From NCBI GenBank assembly GCA_902802815.1, contig CADCNQ010000003.1, forward strand, positions 1 to 64,000: a stretch of DNA of 64,000 nt, read 5' to 3'. The translations under genes and the position numbers were made by a program. Under the pieces are notes generated by a model. It searched no databases and was not told where the DNA came from. It saw only the letters and a list, made by a program, of their open reading frames with translations. Shown in pieces: positions 18,014-28,038 of the stretch. The stretch is from an uncultured Bacteroidales bacterium (GTDB lineage Bacteria; Bacteroidota; Bacteroidia; Bacteroidales; Bacteroidaceae). Position 1 is the stretch's first letter. Each line of letters begins with the position of its first letter.

Positions 18014-21000
18014 ATGAAAACACTTAAATATACCTTATTGACAGGTCTGCTAATGGTCTCTATGATGGCCAGCGCGCAGATCAAGCGCATCTCCGGTACG
18101 GTGAGCGATGACTTCGACGTGCTTCCGGGCGTGAATGTGCAAGAAGTGGATGCTTCCGGTCGTACCGTAAGCGCTACAGTGACCGACATGAACGGTAACT
18201 TCGTACTGGCTATCAAGAGCCAGAAGAACAAACTGAAAGTGTCATATGTGGGGTTCAAACCTCAAGTACTTCCTATTAACAAGACCGTCTTCAAAATCAT
18301 GATGGCTGACAACACAACCACCCTGAAGGATGTGGAGATAAAGGCCAAGAAGATGATGAAGACCTCGGGTCTCGCCATCCCCGAACGAGAAGTCAGCTTT
18401 GCTGCTCAGGGCATCAGTTCCAAGGAGTTCGAGGGTCTGGGTATCACCAGTGTGGATGAGGCTCTGCAGGGTCGTATCGCAGGTCTGGATATCGTAAGCA
18501 TGAGCGGTGACCTTGGTTCCGGTTCGCAGATGCGTCTGCGTGGTGCCAGTTCAATCTCCAGCAACGTCAGTGCACAGCCGCTGATTGTTGTGAACGGTAA
18601 CGTGCTGACAGATGCCGACCTCTCCAACTTCGACCCCAACAGCGCTACCGATGAGGACTATGCAGCCCTTCTGAAAGTGAACACCCAGGATATTGAGGAT
18701 ATCAAGGTGCTCAAGGACGGTGCTGCTGCAGCCGTTTGGGGTAGCCAGGGTGGTAACGGTGTCATCGAGATTACCACGAAGCGCGGTAGTCGCGGTCCCG
18801 CTAAGGTGAGCTATTCGTTCACCGGTGTTGTGACACGCCAGCCTGCCGGATGGAAGCTCTTGAACGGTGACCAGTACACCATGATGTTGAAGGAGGCTTA
18901 CTTCAATCCCAACCAGATTGACAATGCTTCTGCCATCAAGGAAATCGACTATGTCGACCATTCGGAGTTCCCTGAGAGCTACATGTTCAACAACAACACC
19001 GACTGGGTGGATGCCGTTAAGCAGGTTGGTTTCCGTCAGCAGCACTACATTGCTGTGAGCGGTGGTGACGAGAAGACCACATTCCGTCTCTCCGGCGGTT
19101 TCGAGAACGAAACGGGTACAATCATCAAGCAGAGCATGCAGCGCTTCTCTACCCGTATGGCTCTTGACTACTATGTGAATGACCGTATCACTCTGACCAG
19201 TAACTTCGACATGACCTACACCAAGCTGCATAACCGTTACAACGGTCTGCTGGGTCTGGCACAGAAGAAGATGCCTAACATGGCAATCTACCGTGAAGAG
19301 ATAGACGGAGTGCCCACAAACGACTACTATTACGCTATTCAGGCAGGTCAGGGTATTTCTATCGCCGGCTACGACAACACTACGGCCATGAGTGAGCAGC
19401 TCAAGGATCAGCGCGGTTATGACAACCCTGTTGCAAAGCAGCATCTTGCTGAATACAACACCAGCAACTATAAGATTACTCCGGAACTTATCCTGAAGTA
19501 TAAGCTCCTCGGAACAAATGCTGACAAGCATCAGTTGAATTATGAAGGTAAGGCCTATATGAATATCAGCAACGACTATGCTGATGAGGATATTCCCCGT
19601 GAGCTCACTACGGCCAACTTCCTGGACACTCACTCTGCATACAGTACAAGTGCCAAGAGTTTCGGATTTACTACGAAACACACCCTGACCTTCACTCCTC
19701 ACTTTGAGAATGAGGATCACTATCTGACCGCTCTCGGCCGTTTCGAGCTCGGTACAGGTAACACGAGCACTCAGGCTACCCATGCCAACCGTCTTGCCGA
19801 AGGTATCACCAATCCTTCAGCCGGTGCACGTCTGACAAGTCTGTCCAGCACATACGGTGAGTGGAAAAACATCTTCTGGCTGTTCTCTGCCCACTATTCG
19901 TGGAAGAGCCGTTATATGGTTGACTTTACGTTGCGTATTGACGGTACAACACGTTTTGGCGAGAATAACCGTTGGGGCTATTTCCCTGCTATCTCCGGTC
20001 GTTGGAATGTGATTGACGAGCCTTTCATGAAGAAAGTTCGTGAGAAGCTGAAGATGAACATGCTGGCCGTCCGCGGCGGTTGGGCCTTGAACGGTAATGC
20101 ACCCAGCAGAGACTACCTTTATCTGAATACTTATTCTCAGGGTAAGTCCTACTTGGGCAACACTACTTTCTCACCCGACGGCGTGAAGCTGACCACATTG
20201 AAGTGGGAGGAGCGCATCAAGTGGAATGTCGGCATGAACCTGGGCTTCTTCGATGATATGATTACTTTCGATTTGAATATCTATAAGGAGAAGACCAACG
20301 GCATGCTTCTTTCCAAGGGTATAGCTTCTTCTAATGGTTACAACACCTTGGCTTACAATAATATCGGCGATATGCAGAATACCGGTTGGGAATTCTATGT
20401 GAATGGAAACCGCCTCTTCAAGAAGGGCAAGTTCTACATGGATGCCTATATTAACTTTGCTAACAACCGTAGCACCATCACTTATCTGGATGCTGCTACT
20501 TTGGAAGCAAGAAACGTTGACCTCAAACACCAGAACCGAAGCATTATCGAGCGTGTACAGATTGACAACCCGTTCGGTTCCATCTACGGTTTCAACTACA
20601 AAGGTGTATATCAGTACACTTACGCTGCTGCACAGAACCTCAAGACTGTGGAGCGTGAATTGGCAAGGAATCCTGAAAAGTACGCAGATCCTGCTGTCAA
20701 GGATGCATATCTGAAGAGCATTCTTCCCACCAAGCTTTACGAGGCTGGCGTGACATCTCTCGCAGAGGCTGTAGGTCGCGGCTACACATTCCCGATTGCG
20801 ACAAATGCCAACGGTGATGTGATGTATGAGGCCGATGGCAGAACGCCCAAGCGCATGCGTGCATTCTATAATAAGACGACCAATAATACCGGTGCCTACA
20901 AGTTCGAGGGCGGTGATGCTATCTATGATGATAAGAACCATGATGGTAACATCGATGAGCTTGATGTCGAGTATCTCGGCAGCTCTCTGCCTTTGCTCAC

Positions 21001-21481
21001 CGGTGGTTTCGGTTTCACACTGCACTACGACCGCTGGAAGTTGATGGCTAACTTCAACTATCGTGTGGATGTGGATGTCATCAACCTTGACCGTTTGGAT
21101 ATGGAGGCTATGACGAGCAATAACAACCAGAGTGAGGCTGTGAACTATCGCTGGAGAAAGAACGGCGACCTCACGAGCATTCCTCGTGCTATGATTGGCA
21201 GCAACAACTTCAATACGATGATAAGCGACCGTTTCGTTGAGGATGCCAGCTTCGTGCGTCTCAACTATCTGCAGCTCGCTTACAGCTTTGATGCCAAGAA
21301 GATAAAGAAATATGGTTTGAATGCTTTGAGTTTCTATGTCAGTGCCAACAACCTGTTCTGCCTGACCAAATACAGCGGTATTGATCCTGAGTTCGGTACC
21401 AGAGGTTCCGGTATTGCAGTAACAGAGGGTCAGACACCCCGCTCGAAGAGCTACACCATAGGTGTTACAGTAGGATTCTAA
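18014..21481 (+). CDS. SusC/RagA-family TonB-linked outer membrane transporter (first copy)
   Basis: The 1155-aa product has a signal peptide ending MASAQ. A carboxypeptidase-regulatory-like domain follows (residues 25-100, with SGTVSDDFDVLPGVNVQEVD). Next comes a plug domain with RLRGASSISSN, QPLIVVNGN and the block IEDIKVLKDGAAAAVWGSQG, then a 22-strand-type barrel ending in aromatic-final TIGVTVGF. SusC proteins import ligands handed over by their SusD lid using TonB energy. The partner susD is 21 bp downstream. The substrate cannot be read from the sequence, and the fasciclin neighbours, not glycosidases, make a simple polysaccharide role uncertain. Confidence 0.96.
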   Translation: MKTLKYTLLTGLLMVSMMASAQIKRISGTVSDDFDVLPGVNVQEVDASGRTVSATVTDMNGNFVLAIKSQKNKLKVSYVGFKPQVLPINKTVFKIMMADNTTTLKDVEIKAKKMMKTSGLAIPEREVSFAAQGISSKEFEGLGITSVDEALQGRIAGLDIVSMSGDLGSGSQMRLRGASSISSNVSAQPLIVVNGNVLTDADLSNFDPNSATDEDYAALLKVNTQDIEDIKVLKDGAAAAVWGSQGGNGVIEITTKRGSRGPAKVSYSFTGVVTRQPAGWKLLNGDQYTMMLKEAYFNPNQIDNASAIKEIDYVDHSEFPESYMFNNNTDWVDAVKQVGFRQQHYIAVSGGDEKTTFRLSGGFENETGTIIKQSMQRFSTRMALDYYVNDRITLTSNFDMTYTKLHNRYNGLLGLAQKKMPNMAIYREEIDGVPTNDYYYAIQAGQGISIAGYDNTTAMSEQLKDQRGYDNPVAKQHLAEYNTSNYKITPELILKYKLLGTNADKHQLNYEGKAYMNISNDYADEDIPRELTTANFLDTHSAYSTSAKSFGFTTKHTLTFTPHFENEDHYLTALGRFELGTGNTSTQATHANRLAEGITNPSAGARLTSLSSTYGEWKNIFWLFSAHYSWKSRYMVDFTLRIDGTTRFGENNRWGYFPAISGRWNVIDEPFMKKVREKLKMNMLAVRGGWALNGNAPSRDYLYLNTYSQGKSYLGNTTFSPDGVKLTTLKWEERIKWNVGMNLGFFDDMITFDLNIYKEKTNGMLLSKGIASSNGYNTLAYNNIGDMQNTGWEFYVNGNRLFKKGKFYMDAYINFANNRSTITYLDAATLEARNVDLKHQNRSIIERVQIDNPFGSIYGFNYKGVYQYTYAAAQNLKTVERELARNPEKYADPAVKDAYLKSILPTKLYEAGVTSLAEAVGRGYTFPIATNANGDVMYEADGRTPKRMRAFYNKTTNNTGAYKFEGGDAIYDDKNHDGNIDELDVEYLGSSLPLLTGGFGFTLHYDRWKLMANFNYRVDVDVINLDRLDMEAMTSNNNQSEAVNYRWRKNGDLTSIPRAMIGSNNFNTMISDRFVEDASFVRLNYLQLAYSFDAKKIKKYGLNALSFYVSANNLFCLTKYSGIDPEFGTRGSGIAVTEGQTPRSKSYTIGVTVGF

Positions 21482-21502
21482 ACTTGAAAGGAGAAACAAG
21501 AC

Positions 21503-23416
21503 ATGAAATACTTAAGCAATTCATATAAAGTGATGGTTCTCGCCATTGTTTCCGCCTTGGCTCTGACAAGTTGTGGAGACTATTTGGAGATAGAACCCAG
21601 AAACATCATCACGGAGGATAACTTCTGGGATGAGAAGGCTGACGTGGAGCAGATGGTGCTCGGATGTTATGCCAAAATGCAGGAGTACAACTTCCTGACC
21701 CGCTGCATTGTATGGGGCGAGGTGCGTTCCGACAATGTGATAAACGGCTCGAGGGAACCGAACGATAACTCAAACGGTAAGGCAGACAAGGCTCTCTACG
21801 ACCTGACACGTACCCCGCGTTCGGATAACTACTATACAACATGGGTGGATTTCTACAATGTGATAAACCGTTGTAATATCCTTATAAAGAAATCTCCTGA
21901 GGTGGCAGCGATAGACCCGAACTTCTCTGATACGGAGTCGGCTGCTTTCATGGCTGAGTGTAGCGGTATCAGGGCATTGTGTTATTTCTATCTGGTACGC
22001 ACTTTCAACAACGTGCCTTTCTATTTCGATGCAATACAGTCGGAGGATGAAGTGAAGAATCTTCCTGTCACGCCGCGTGATGAGATTCTCGATGCTTTGA
22101 TTTCCGATTTGGAGAGTAACGTGAACAAAGCTTACAAGGCTCTGCCCGGTTATAAGACGCCTGGCGCTTCAAGGTACAACTCCAACCGCTTCACTCAGAA
22201 TGCGATTTACGCACTCTTGTGTGACTTGTGTCTGTGGCGCGGTCGTTATGACGATGTGGTGCGCTATGCCGACATTGTGTTGCAAGCAAAGTTGAAGGAG
22301 TATGATGAACTGGAATACAGTTCGGAGATGATGTCCCGTTCGTACAGCGGTGTGCCCAAGCTCTTTATGCACCCTGACGACAAGAATGCTCCCAGCATGG
22401 TTTCAAAGACAACCCAGAAGAAGATAGAAGGATATCCTCTCTATACTTATTTCTCAGAAGGCCTTTTGGGTGGTATGAATGATTACCGTTACAATTTCGG
22501 AGCATCATACGGTAATGGTTTTGAGGGGCTGATGGAACTCAACTATTACATGACTTCGGATGAAAACGGCACAGGTTGGGCTAATGAATCCGTCGGCAGA
22601 TTCTACGGAAACAGATACACTGCTGGTGGTAATATAAACAACTCCGGTAACGGCCTTCTGTTTGCGGAAAGCACTATGGGCAACGAGGCCGATGAGACGG
22701 TGCCCACTCCTACTGGCAATCCTAAGAACAAGTTCTTCCTGACAAAGTACGATACTCGCTATTACACTACGTTTGAGCGTGAGGAGAGCAGGAGCGGCGG
22801 CGGTTCTGCCGGCGGTGCGTTGCCTATCCGTAAGTTCAACGCTTCAAGTGTGACTCTTTCAAACAACAGGAACAATACTGCTATACCTTATTTTGCTGAT
22901 TTCTCGTGGGGAACAGGTGAACGTAAGGGAAACTGGATTTTCTATCGTTTGACTGATGTGATGCTGATGAAGGCAGAGGCTCTTATCAAGTTGAACAGAC
23001 TTGAGGAGGCTTTCTACCTCATATGGGTAGTGAACCGTCGTTGTGAAATAGGTACTGATTCAAAGACTCTTACAGAAACCAAGAAAGCCGGTACTCACAG
23101 TCTGGATAAGAACGTTTGGACGGAGAAGGCTGAATATATGAAGAAGTTGCTGCTAAGCGAGCGTCAGCGTGAGTTCCTCTTTGAGGGTAAGCGTTGGTTT
23201 GACCTCATTCGTTTCGCCGTGCGTGACGGTGATTACGAGACATTGCGCAACGCCACTCTTGAGAAGTATTCTGCAGGTGGCACTTCCAGCGACATCTTCC
23301 CCAATGAGAACTCACTGTTCTTGCCTTATAACAAGAACGAACTGAAGAAGGTGAATGCCAATGGAATTGTTATTGCGCAGAATCCGTATTATCAGGGTGA
23401 AGAAGATGATGATTAA
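21503..23416 (+). CDS. RagB/SusD-family nutrient-binding lipoprotein (first copy)
   Basis: The 637-aa SusD homologue carries a lipobox cysteine at residue 24 (LALTSCGDYLE), so it is a surface lipoprotein. The usual SusD landmarks are present. They are PRNIITEDNFWDEKADVEQM at the start, a TPR-like middle with AECSGIRALCYFYLVRTFN, and the C-terminal block RQREFLFEGKRWFDLIRFA. It should cap the preceding SusC and capture its ligand. The spacing of 21 bp after susC includes an aaaggag stretch that may act as a ribosome-binding site, which is uncommon in this phylum. Confidence 0.95.
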   Translation: MKYLSNSYKVMVLAIVSALALTSCGDYLEIEPRNIITEDNFWDEKADVEQMVLGCYAKMQEYNFLTRCIVWGEVRSDNVINGSREPNDNSNGKADKALYDLTRTPRSDNYYTTWVDFYNVINRCNILIKKSPEVAAIDPNFSDTESAAFMAECSGIRALCYFYLVRTFNNVPFYFDAIQSEDEVKNLPVTPRDEILDALISDLESNVNKAYKALPGYKTPGASRYNSNRFTQNAIYALLCDLCLWRGRYDDVVRYADIVLQAKLKEYDELEYSSEMMSRSYSGVPKLFMHPDDKNAPSMVSKTTQKKIEGYPLYTYFSEGLLGGMNDYRYNFGASYGNGFEGLMELNYYMTSDENGTGWANESVGRFYGNRYTAGGNINNSGNGLLFAESTMGNEADETVPTPTGNPKNKFFLTKYDTRYYTTFEREESRSGGGSAGGALPIRKFNASSVTLSNNRNNTAIPYFADFSWGTGERKGNWIFYRLTDVMLMKAEALIKLNRLEEAFYLIWVVNRRCEIGTDSKTLTETKKAGTHSLDKNVWTEKAEYMKKLLLSERQREFLFEGKRWFDLIRFAVRDGDYETLRNATLEKYSAGGTSSDIFPNENSLFLPYNKNELKKVNANGIVIAQNPYYQGEEDDD

Positions 23417-23448
23417 TGTGCCTATTAACCTTAAAAGAGTATAATAAG

Positions 23449-25605
23449 ATGAAAATCCTAAAATATATATGGGCAGTAGCGTTACCTGTAACGATGCTCT
23501 TTTCCACTGCCGTGTTGAATTCGTGCAGTGATGACATTCCTGATGATGCTCTGGGCATTAAGAAGGGCACTATGATGGCCACCTTCTTGCGTGAGAACGG
23601 TCAGTTCTCTGACTTCTACTCTATTATCCAGAAGGCAAAGTCTGCGGACGCCTCATCAAGTGCTAAATTCGAAGAGGTGCTCTCCTCATGGGGAAGATAT
23701 ACCTGTTTTGCACCTACAAATGCTGCTGTGCAGAGTTATCTTCTCAAGAAGGGACTCACAAGTGTTAATGACCTCAGTCCGGAGGCATGCGACACGATTG
23801 TTCGCTTCCACCTGATAGGCGAAAGTGTGTATTACACTTCCGATATCAAAAATATGAGTGGAAATCAGCTTAAGACCGGTAACCTTCTTAAGTCGTATAT
23901 CTCATATGAAATAGTTAAGGTATATGACACTGCAGGAGAAGTGATTACCAACACTCTGAAACTGAACGGTATCGCTACTATCAACTATTTGAACTGTAAC
24001 GACACAGTGGAGAATGGTGTTGTGCATGAAATCGATGCTCTTCTGGAAGCTCCCAGCAGTAGTGGTGAGCAGATGGTGAACAACGAGAAATTCAAGCTTT
24101 TCTACCAGGCTCTCGATGTAACAGGTCTTCTGGACACCCTGAAGGCAGATAAGGACAGGGAGTGGGATGATATTCGCGAAGCCTATGCACCTAAAAGTAT
24201 TTATTCCGGCGGACAGTGGGACTATTGTCTGGTGCCCGACGTAAAGCTTTACGGTTGTACTGTGTTTATGGTGGCAGATGAGGATTTGCAAAAGAAACAC
24301 CAAATCACCAACATTAACAGTCTTTACACTTATGCCTGCAGTATTTACGGAAGTGGTGATTTTCCCGCAAACTATGATGACAACACAGGAGATCAGCTGA
24401 AGGATAAGGCTAATCCTCTTTATAAGTTGATGGCTTACCATATCCTTCCGTTCAAGGCCAACTATAATAAACTGACCACGATTACAACGATTGAGACTTC
24501 TCTAGTGAATCCCACGGAGTGGTATCGTACGGTAAATGAATATGCATTGCTGAAGGTGGAGCATATCACGCTCGAACGTGATATTAACGAATTGGGTCTG
24601 GACATTACTCCAACTGCAGCCGTGAAGCAGAAGTATCTTTATCTGAATCACTTCTCGGATACCATTGAGGGTCATGCCAGCATACCGGGTGTGAAGGTGT
24701 ATCGTCCGGATGATGCAGATGACTACATTGAGACCAATGAGGGTACGAACTGTTTCGTATTCCGTGTGTCTGATTTGGTTGACTTTGGTGAGCAGACGCA
24801 GCAATCGTACGTATTTAACACACGTATGCGTGTGGATATGTACACAATGTTCCCTGTGTTCCTGACCAATCAGATTCGCAGTGATGTAACCAACGAAGGT
24901 ATGGCTATGTCCAACAGTAAGGACGCAGTTTGTAAGAACTACTGGTTCCCGGCCGGTTATATTGACGGACTGGAAGTAAACAGTGATGCAATCTTCCTGT
25001 ATCAGGGTCCCCAGAACACTTACTGGAGCTATGAGGGAGATGAGCTCAATATCACATCGAGTGCCGGTAACTACGACGTGACGATGGAAATTCCGCCATT
25101 GCCTGACGGCAACTATCAGATTCGTCTGGGCTTTGCCAACATGCCTACTCGTGGTATCTGTCAGTTCTATTTCGACGGCAAACCCGTAGGTCTGCCTTTC
25201 GATATGCGTTCTGATAACTTTGAAGACCGCACACAGTGGGTTGATATATGGACGGGTAATAGTCCTTATGTGACACCGACGACAGAGGAGGCTTTGGCAG
25301 CCAAGAAGGCTATGCATAATCTCGGCTGGTATCATGGTCCGAGAAGTGTATTCTGTATTTCCGGTGAGGGTCATGAAGACGGTGATCCGACGGTTACAAA
25401 GAACTATTTCTCAAGAATTCCACGTACTTGTCGCTATGTGCTTGGTGAGCAGCCTGTACAGATTGACAACAATACTCACCATACTATACGTATCAAGAGT
25501 GTGCTTGCTGCTACGGGTACTGTAATTATGCTTGATTACCTTGAGTTTGTTCCCAAGTCCGTATGGGGCGTCGAAGATGCAGAAGGCGGCGAGGATGATC
25601 TCTAA
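23449..25605 (+). CDS. fasciclin-domain lipoprotein (second)
   Basis: The ATG at 23449 gives a clean lipoprotein signal with cysteine at residue 26 (LNSCSDD), and the product is 718 aa. An upstream in-frame ATG at 23416 overlaps the susD stop but would add a non-signal-like leader. FAS1-like segments cover about residues 36-210 (FAPTNAAVQSYL is a typical FAS1 block) and 215-460. The C-terminal part from about residue 530 is beta-rich with PPLPDGNYQIRLGF and FYFDGKPVG, resembling a carbohydrate-binding-like sandwich, though I cannot name the family. It probably acts on the cell surface with the flanking SusCD pairs. Confidence 0.82.
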   Translation: MKILKYIWAVALPVTMLFSTAVLNSCSDDIPDDALGIKKGTMMATFLRENGQFSDFYSIIQKAKSADASSSAKFEEVLSSWGRYTCFAPTNAAVQSYLLKKGLTSVNDLSPEACDTIVRFHLIGESVYYTSDIKNMSGNQLKTGNLLKSYISYEIVKVYDTAGEVITNTLKLNGIATINYLNCNDTVENGVVHEIDALLEAPSSSGEQMVNNEKFKLFYQALDVTGLLDTLKADKDREWDDIREAYAPKSIYSGGQWDYCLVPDVKLYGCTVFMVADEDLQKKHQITNINSLYTYACSIYGSGDFPANYDDNTGDQLKDKANPLYKLMAYHILPFKANYNKLTTITTIETSLVNPTEWYRTVNEYALLKVEHITLERDINELGLDITPTAAVKQKYLYLNHFSDTIEGHASIPGVKVYRPDDADDYIETNEGTNCFVFRVSDLVDFGEQTQQSYVFNTRMRVDMYTMFPVFLTNQIRSDVTNEGMAMSNSKDAVCKNYWFPAGYIDGLEVNSDAIFLYQGPQNTYWSYEGDELNITSSAGNYDVTMEIPPLPDGNYQIRLGFANMPTRGICQFYFDGKPVGLPFDMRSDNFEDRTQWVDIWTGNSPYVTPTTEEALAAKKAMHNLGWYHGPRSVFCISGEGHEDGDPTVTKNYFSRIPRTCRYVLGEQPVQIDNNTHHTIRIKSVLAATGTVIMLDYLEFVPKSVWGVEDAEGGEDDL

Positions 25606-25641
25606 CCTATATCTATTGAAAAACAAAATTTCATCAACGAT

Positions 25642-28038
25642 ATGAAAAAGAATAAATATTTCCTTCTTCTGAGTGGCTTGCTCTTCAGCACGGGAATGCT
25701 GTTGTGGACGTCATGTACAGACGAATGGAATGAACACTACGAGGGAGGGGCAGAAGACCTCTCCACCTATCCTACGCTGCTGGAGCGTCTGAAGGACAAG
25801 AATGATCCGGATGTGCGTCAGGGACGTTTTGAGCAGTTTGTACGTGTGCTTGAGGCTACTGGTTTCGACCAGCAGCTTGCCAGCCCGAATCTGTTCACGG
25901 TATTTGCTCCTATGGATGTGGATAAGAAGGATGCTGACAAGTGGATTGAGATTTACAATCAGCAGAAAAATTCCGTACAGGACGCTTACAATACGGCTGT
26001 GATGCAGTTTGTGCAAAACCACATCAGCCTCTACGGCCACAACTTCGTGAAAACCGGTGCTGATGCAAAGACTGATACGGTAAGCATGCTCAATGGCAAG
26101 TATATGAGAGTGCATTCCGATGCCAGTTCTTCCGAATGGACTGTCGGAGTGAACGGTGCAGTCGGTCATGATGCAGCCCATGGTGTCATTACGGAAAAGC
26201 AGCTGTGCAACAACGGCTATCTGTATAAGATAACCGGTGGTGCTCTTCCTTGCTACCTGAATCTTAAAGAAGCGATAGACACAATCTCTAATATAAAGAA
26301 ATTTGTCGCATATAAGTCTAAGTATGATGAGTATGAACTGAATGAGGAAAAGAGTGTTCCCGGTGAAATTATCGATGGTAACCAAGTGTATATCGATAGT
26401 GTTTTGAACTATGAGAACAACGAGTTGTCCGGTCTCTACGACGCATACTTCCACAGAGAGGACTCTTCTTATCTGTTCCTGTTGCCAAATGATAATTTGT
26501 GGGACAAACTCTATGCAGAGTATTCCAAGTATTTCAATTATAAGGCTACAAGCGACGATGAAGAGTCTCAAAGGGAGGCAGATGCACTGAAGGAAACATG
26601 GACCAACCGTGCCATTATGTATGGCCGTGTGTTTAATATGAACAGTGCTTTAAATGAGAAGTTTGAAACCGACTCTATCTGTTCTACGCAATATAGGAAA
26701 TATCAGGATCGTCCTTATGGTCACTACAGCGCGATCTATAACGGTGAACTCATAGATAAAGATGTGGATTATCGCACCTACGTCTGGAGAAAGCCGATGG
26801 ATCCCGCCAATGGTATTCTTTATGGTCTGGAGACACAGACATGCTCAAACGGAAGTATCTACATTGACGATAGAGATGAGGATTACCTGGTGAAAGATAA
26901 GTGGTACAAGACGTGGTTTGTATCTCAGTCCGCTTATGCATCCCGTCTTACAGAATATTCTCCCAAGACTTTTGAGGCGAGTGGTAACAGTGTAATAGAG
27001 GGTGATGACAGATTCGATGACAATACACGTCCGGTGAAGTCTGCTGTGCCTTGGATTGTCTGCAGAAAGAGGGCGGACGGGGAGGCATTCCGCCCGGATA
27101 AGATATACGACCGTGACTATTATCTCGACACAATCGGCACGAAGATATATCATGTAGACGGCAACACCTATATGCGTGTTATGGCCAAGAACCCGACGGA
27201 TAAGGTCATGAAGAACGGTGCGGTTGACAATCTTGACACGCGCGTATTCTACGACTATACTTTGGGTAAAAATATTATGTCAAATGTGTACTACAATGCC
27301 TATGTGGTGACGGTGCCTTCAGATGTTGAAAACAATGCAGGTACAAGAGCACAGGGTCTCGCCTTCCGGGTGATTGAAGACTATGAGACGGATGAGCGTG
27401 GCGAGAATGGTAAGTATGTACCCTATAACAGGGATGCCAAAGACTCATATTATCCGGATAACCTGGATGAGTTTGAAACGATTTATGTCGGTGACGGTCA
27501 GGAGTCGGCAGAATTCAAGTGCAAATTCCCGAAGGATGGTTTCGTCTGGACAGGTTCTACCGTGAAGGATCTTGATGATGGCCATATAAAGGTAGATGCA
27601 ACAGCGTCACTGATGCAGTTCTATCCTTATGAAGACGGAAGAGACGACTATGGTCAGGCAAGCGATGAGTGCTATCTTCCAAGTACAAAGCTCAACAACA
27701 AGGTGTATATTCCCAAGACACAGGATGTTGAAGTAGTACAGGTGATGAGAGCCAAGTCCACGGATTATGCTATCATAAATCAGGAAAATGCTTCTCCGAC
27801 GTGGGTGCTTCGTGTTTATAATGCGTTGGTTGACTGTAAGGCATCTCTTGAAATGGCCGCATATGACGAGTCTGGCATCAAATTGATTAACCTGGAGTTG
27901 TTTAACCCCGTCAGTGGTTCTATGCGTATCAGCCATGTCATCCTGAAGCCATTCAAGACCAAGCAAGAGGCTGAACAATATTCTATCAAGGATTTGATGG
28001 AGGAATATCACATCGCGACAACATTCCAATATAAATAA
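25642..28038 (+). CDS. fasciclin-domain lipoprotein (third)
   Basis: This 798-aa lipoprotein has its lipobox cysteine at residue 25 (LLWTSCTDEW). An N-terminal FAS1-like segment has YPTLLERLKD, FEQFVRVLEATGFDQQL and FTVFAPMD. A second one starts near residue 215 and includes FLLPNDNLWDKLYAEYSKYF. The C-terminal 250 residues are beta-rich with no family I recognise. Its TAA overlaps the next susC ATG as TAATG, which ties its synthesis to the second transporter. The WNEHYEGG start after the lipid anchor is common in Bacteroidete fasciclin lipoproteins. Ligand unknown. Confidence 0.82.
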   Translation: MKKNKYFLLLSGLLFSTGMLLWTSCTDEWNEHYEGGAEDLSTYPTLLERLKDKNDPDVRQGRFEQFVRVLEATGFDQQLASPNLFTVFAPMDVDKKDADKWIEIYNQQKNSVQDAYNTAVMQFVQNHISLYGHNFVKTGADAKTDTVSMLNGKYMRVHSDASSSEWTVGVNGAVGHDAAHGVITEKQLCNNGYLYKITGGALPCYLNLKEAIDTISNIKKFVAYKSKYDEYELNEEKSVPGEIIDGNQVYIDSVLNYENNELSGLYDAYFHREDSSYLFLLPNDNLWDKLYAEYSKYFNYKATSDDEESQREADALKETWTNRAIMYGRVFNMNSALNEKFETDSICSTQYRKYQDRPYGHYSAIYNGELIDKDVDYRTYVWRKPMDPANGILYGLETQTCSNGSIYIDDRDEDYLVKDKWYKTWFVSQSAYASRLTEYSPKTFEASGNSVIEGDDRFDDNTRPVKSAVPWIVCRKRADGEAFRPDKIYDRDYYLDTIGTKIYHVDGNTYMRVMAKNPTDKVMKNGAVDNLDTRVFYDYTLGKNIMSNVYYNAYVVTVPSDVENNAGTRAQGLAFRVIEDYETDERGENGKYVPYNRDAKDSYYPDNLDEFETIYVGDGQESAEFKCKFPKDGFVWTGSTVKDLDDGHIKVDATASLMQFYPYEDGRDDYGQASDECYLPSTKLNNKVYIPKTQDVEVVQVMRAKSTDYAIINQENASPTWVLRVYNALVDCKASLEMAAYDESGIKLINLELFNPVSGSMRISHVILKPFKTKQEAEQYSIKDLMEEYHIATTFQYK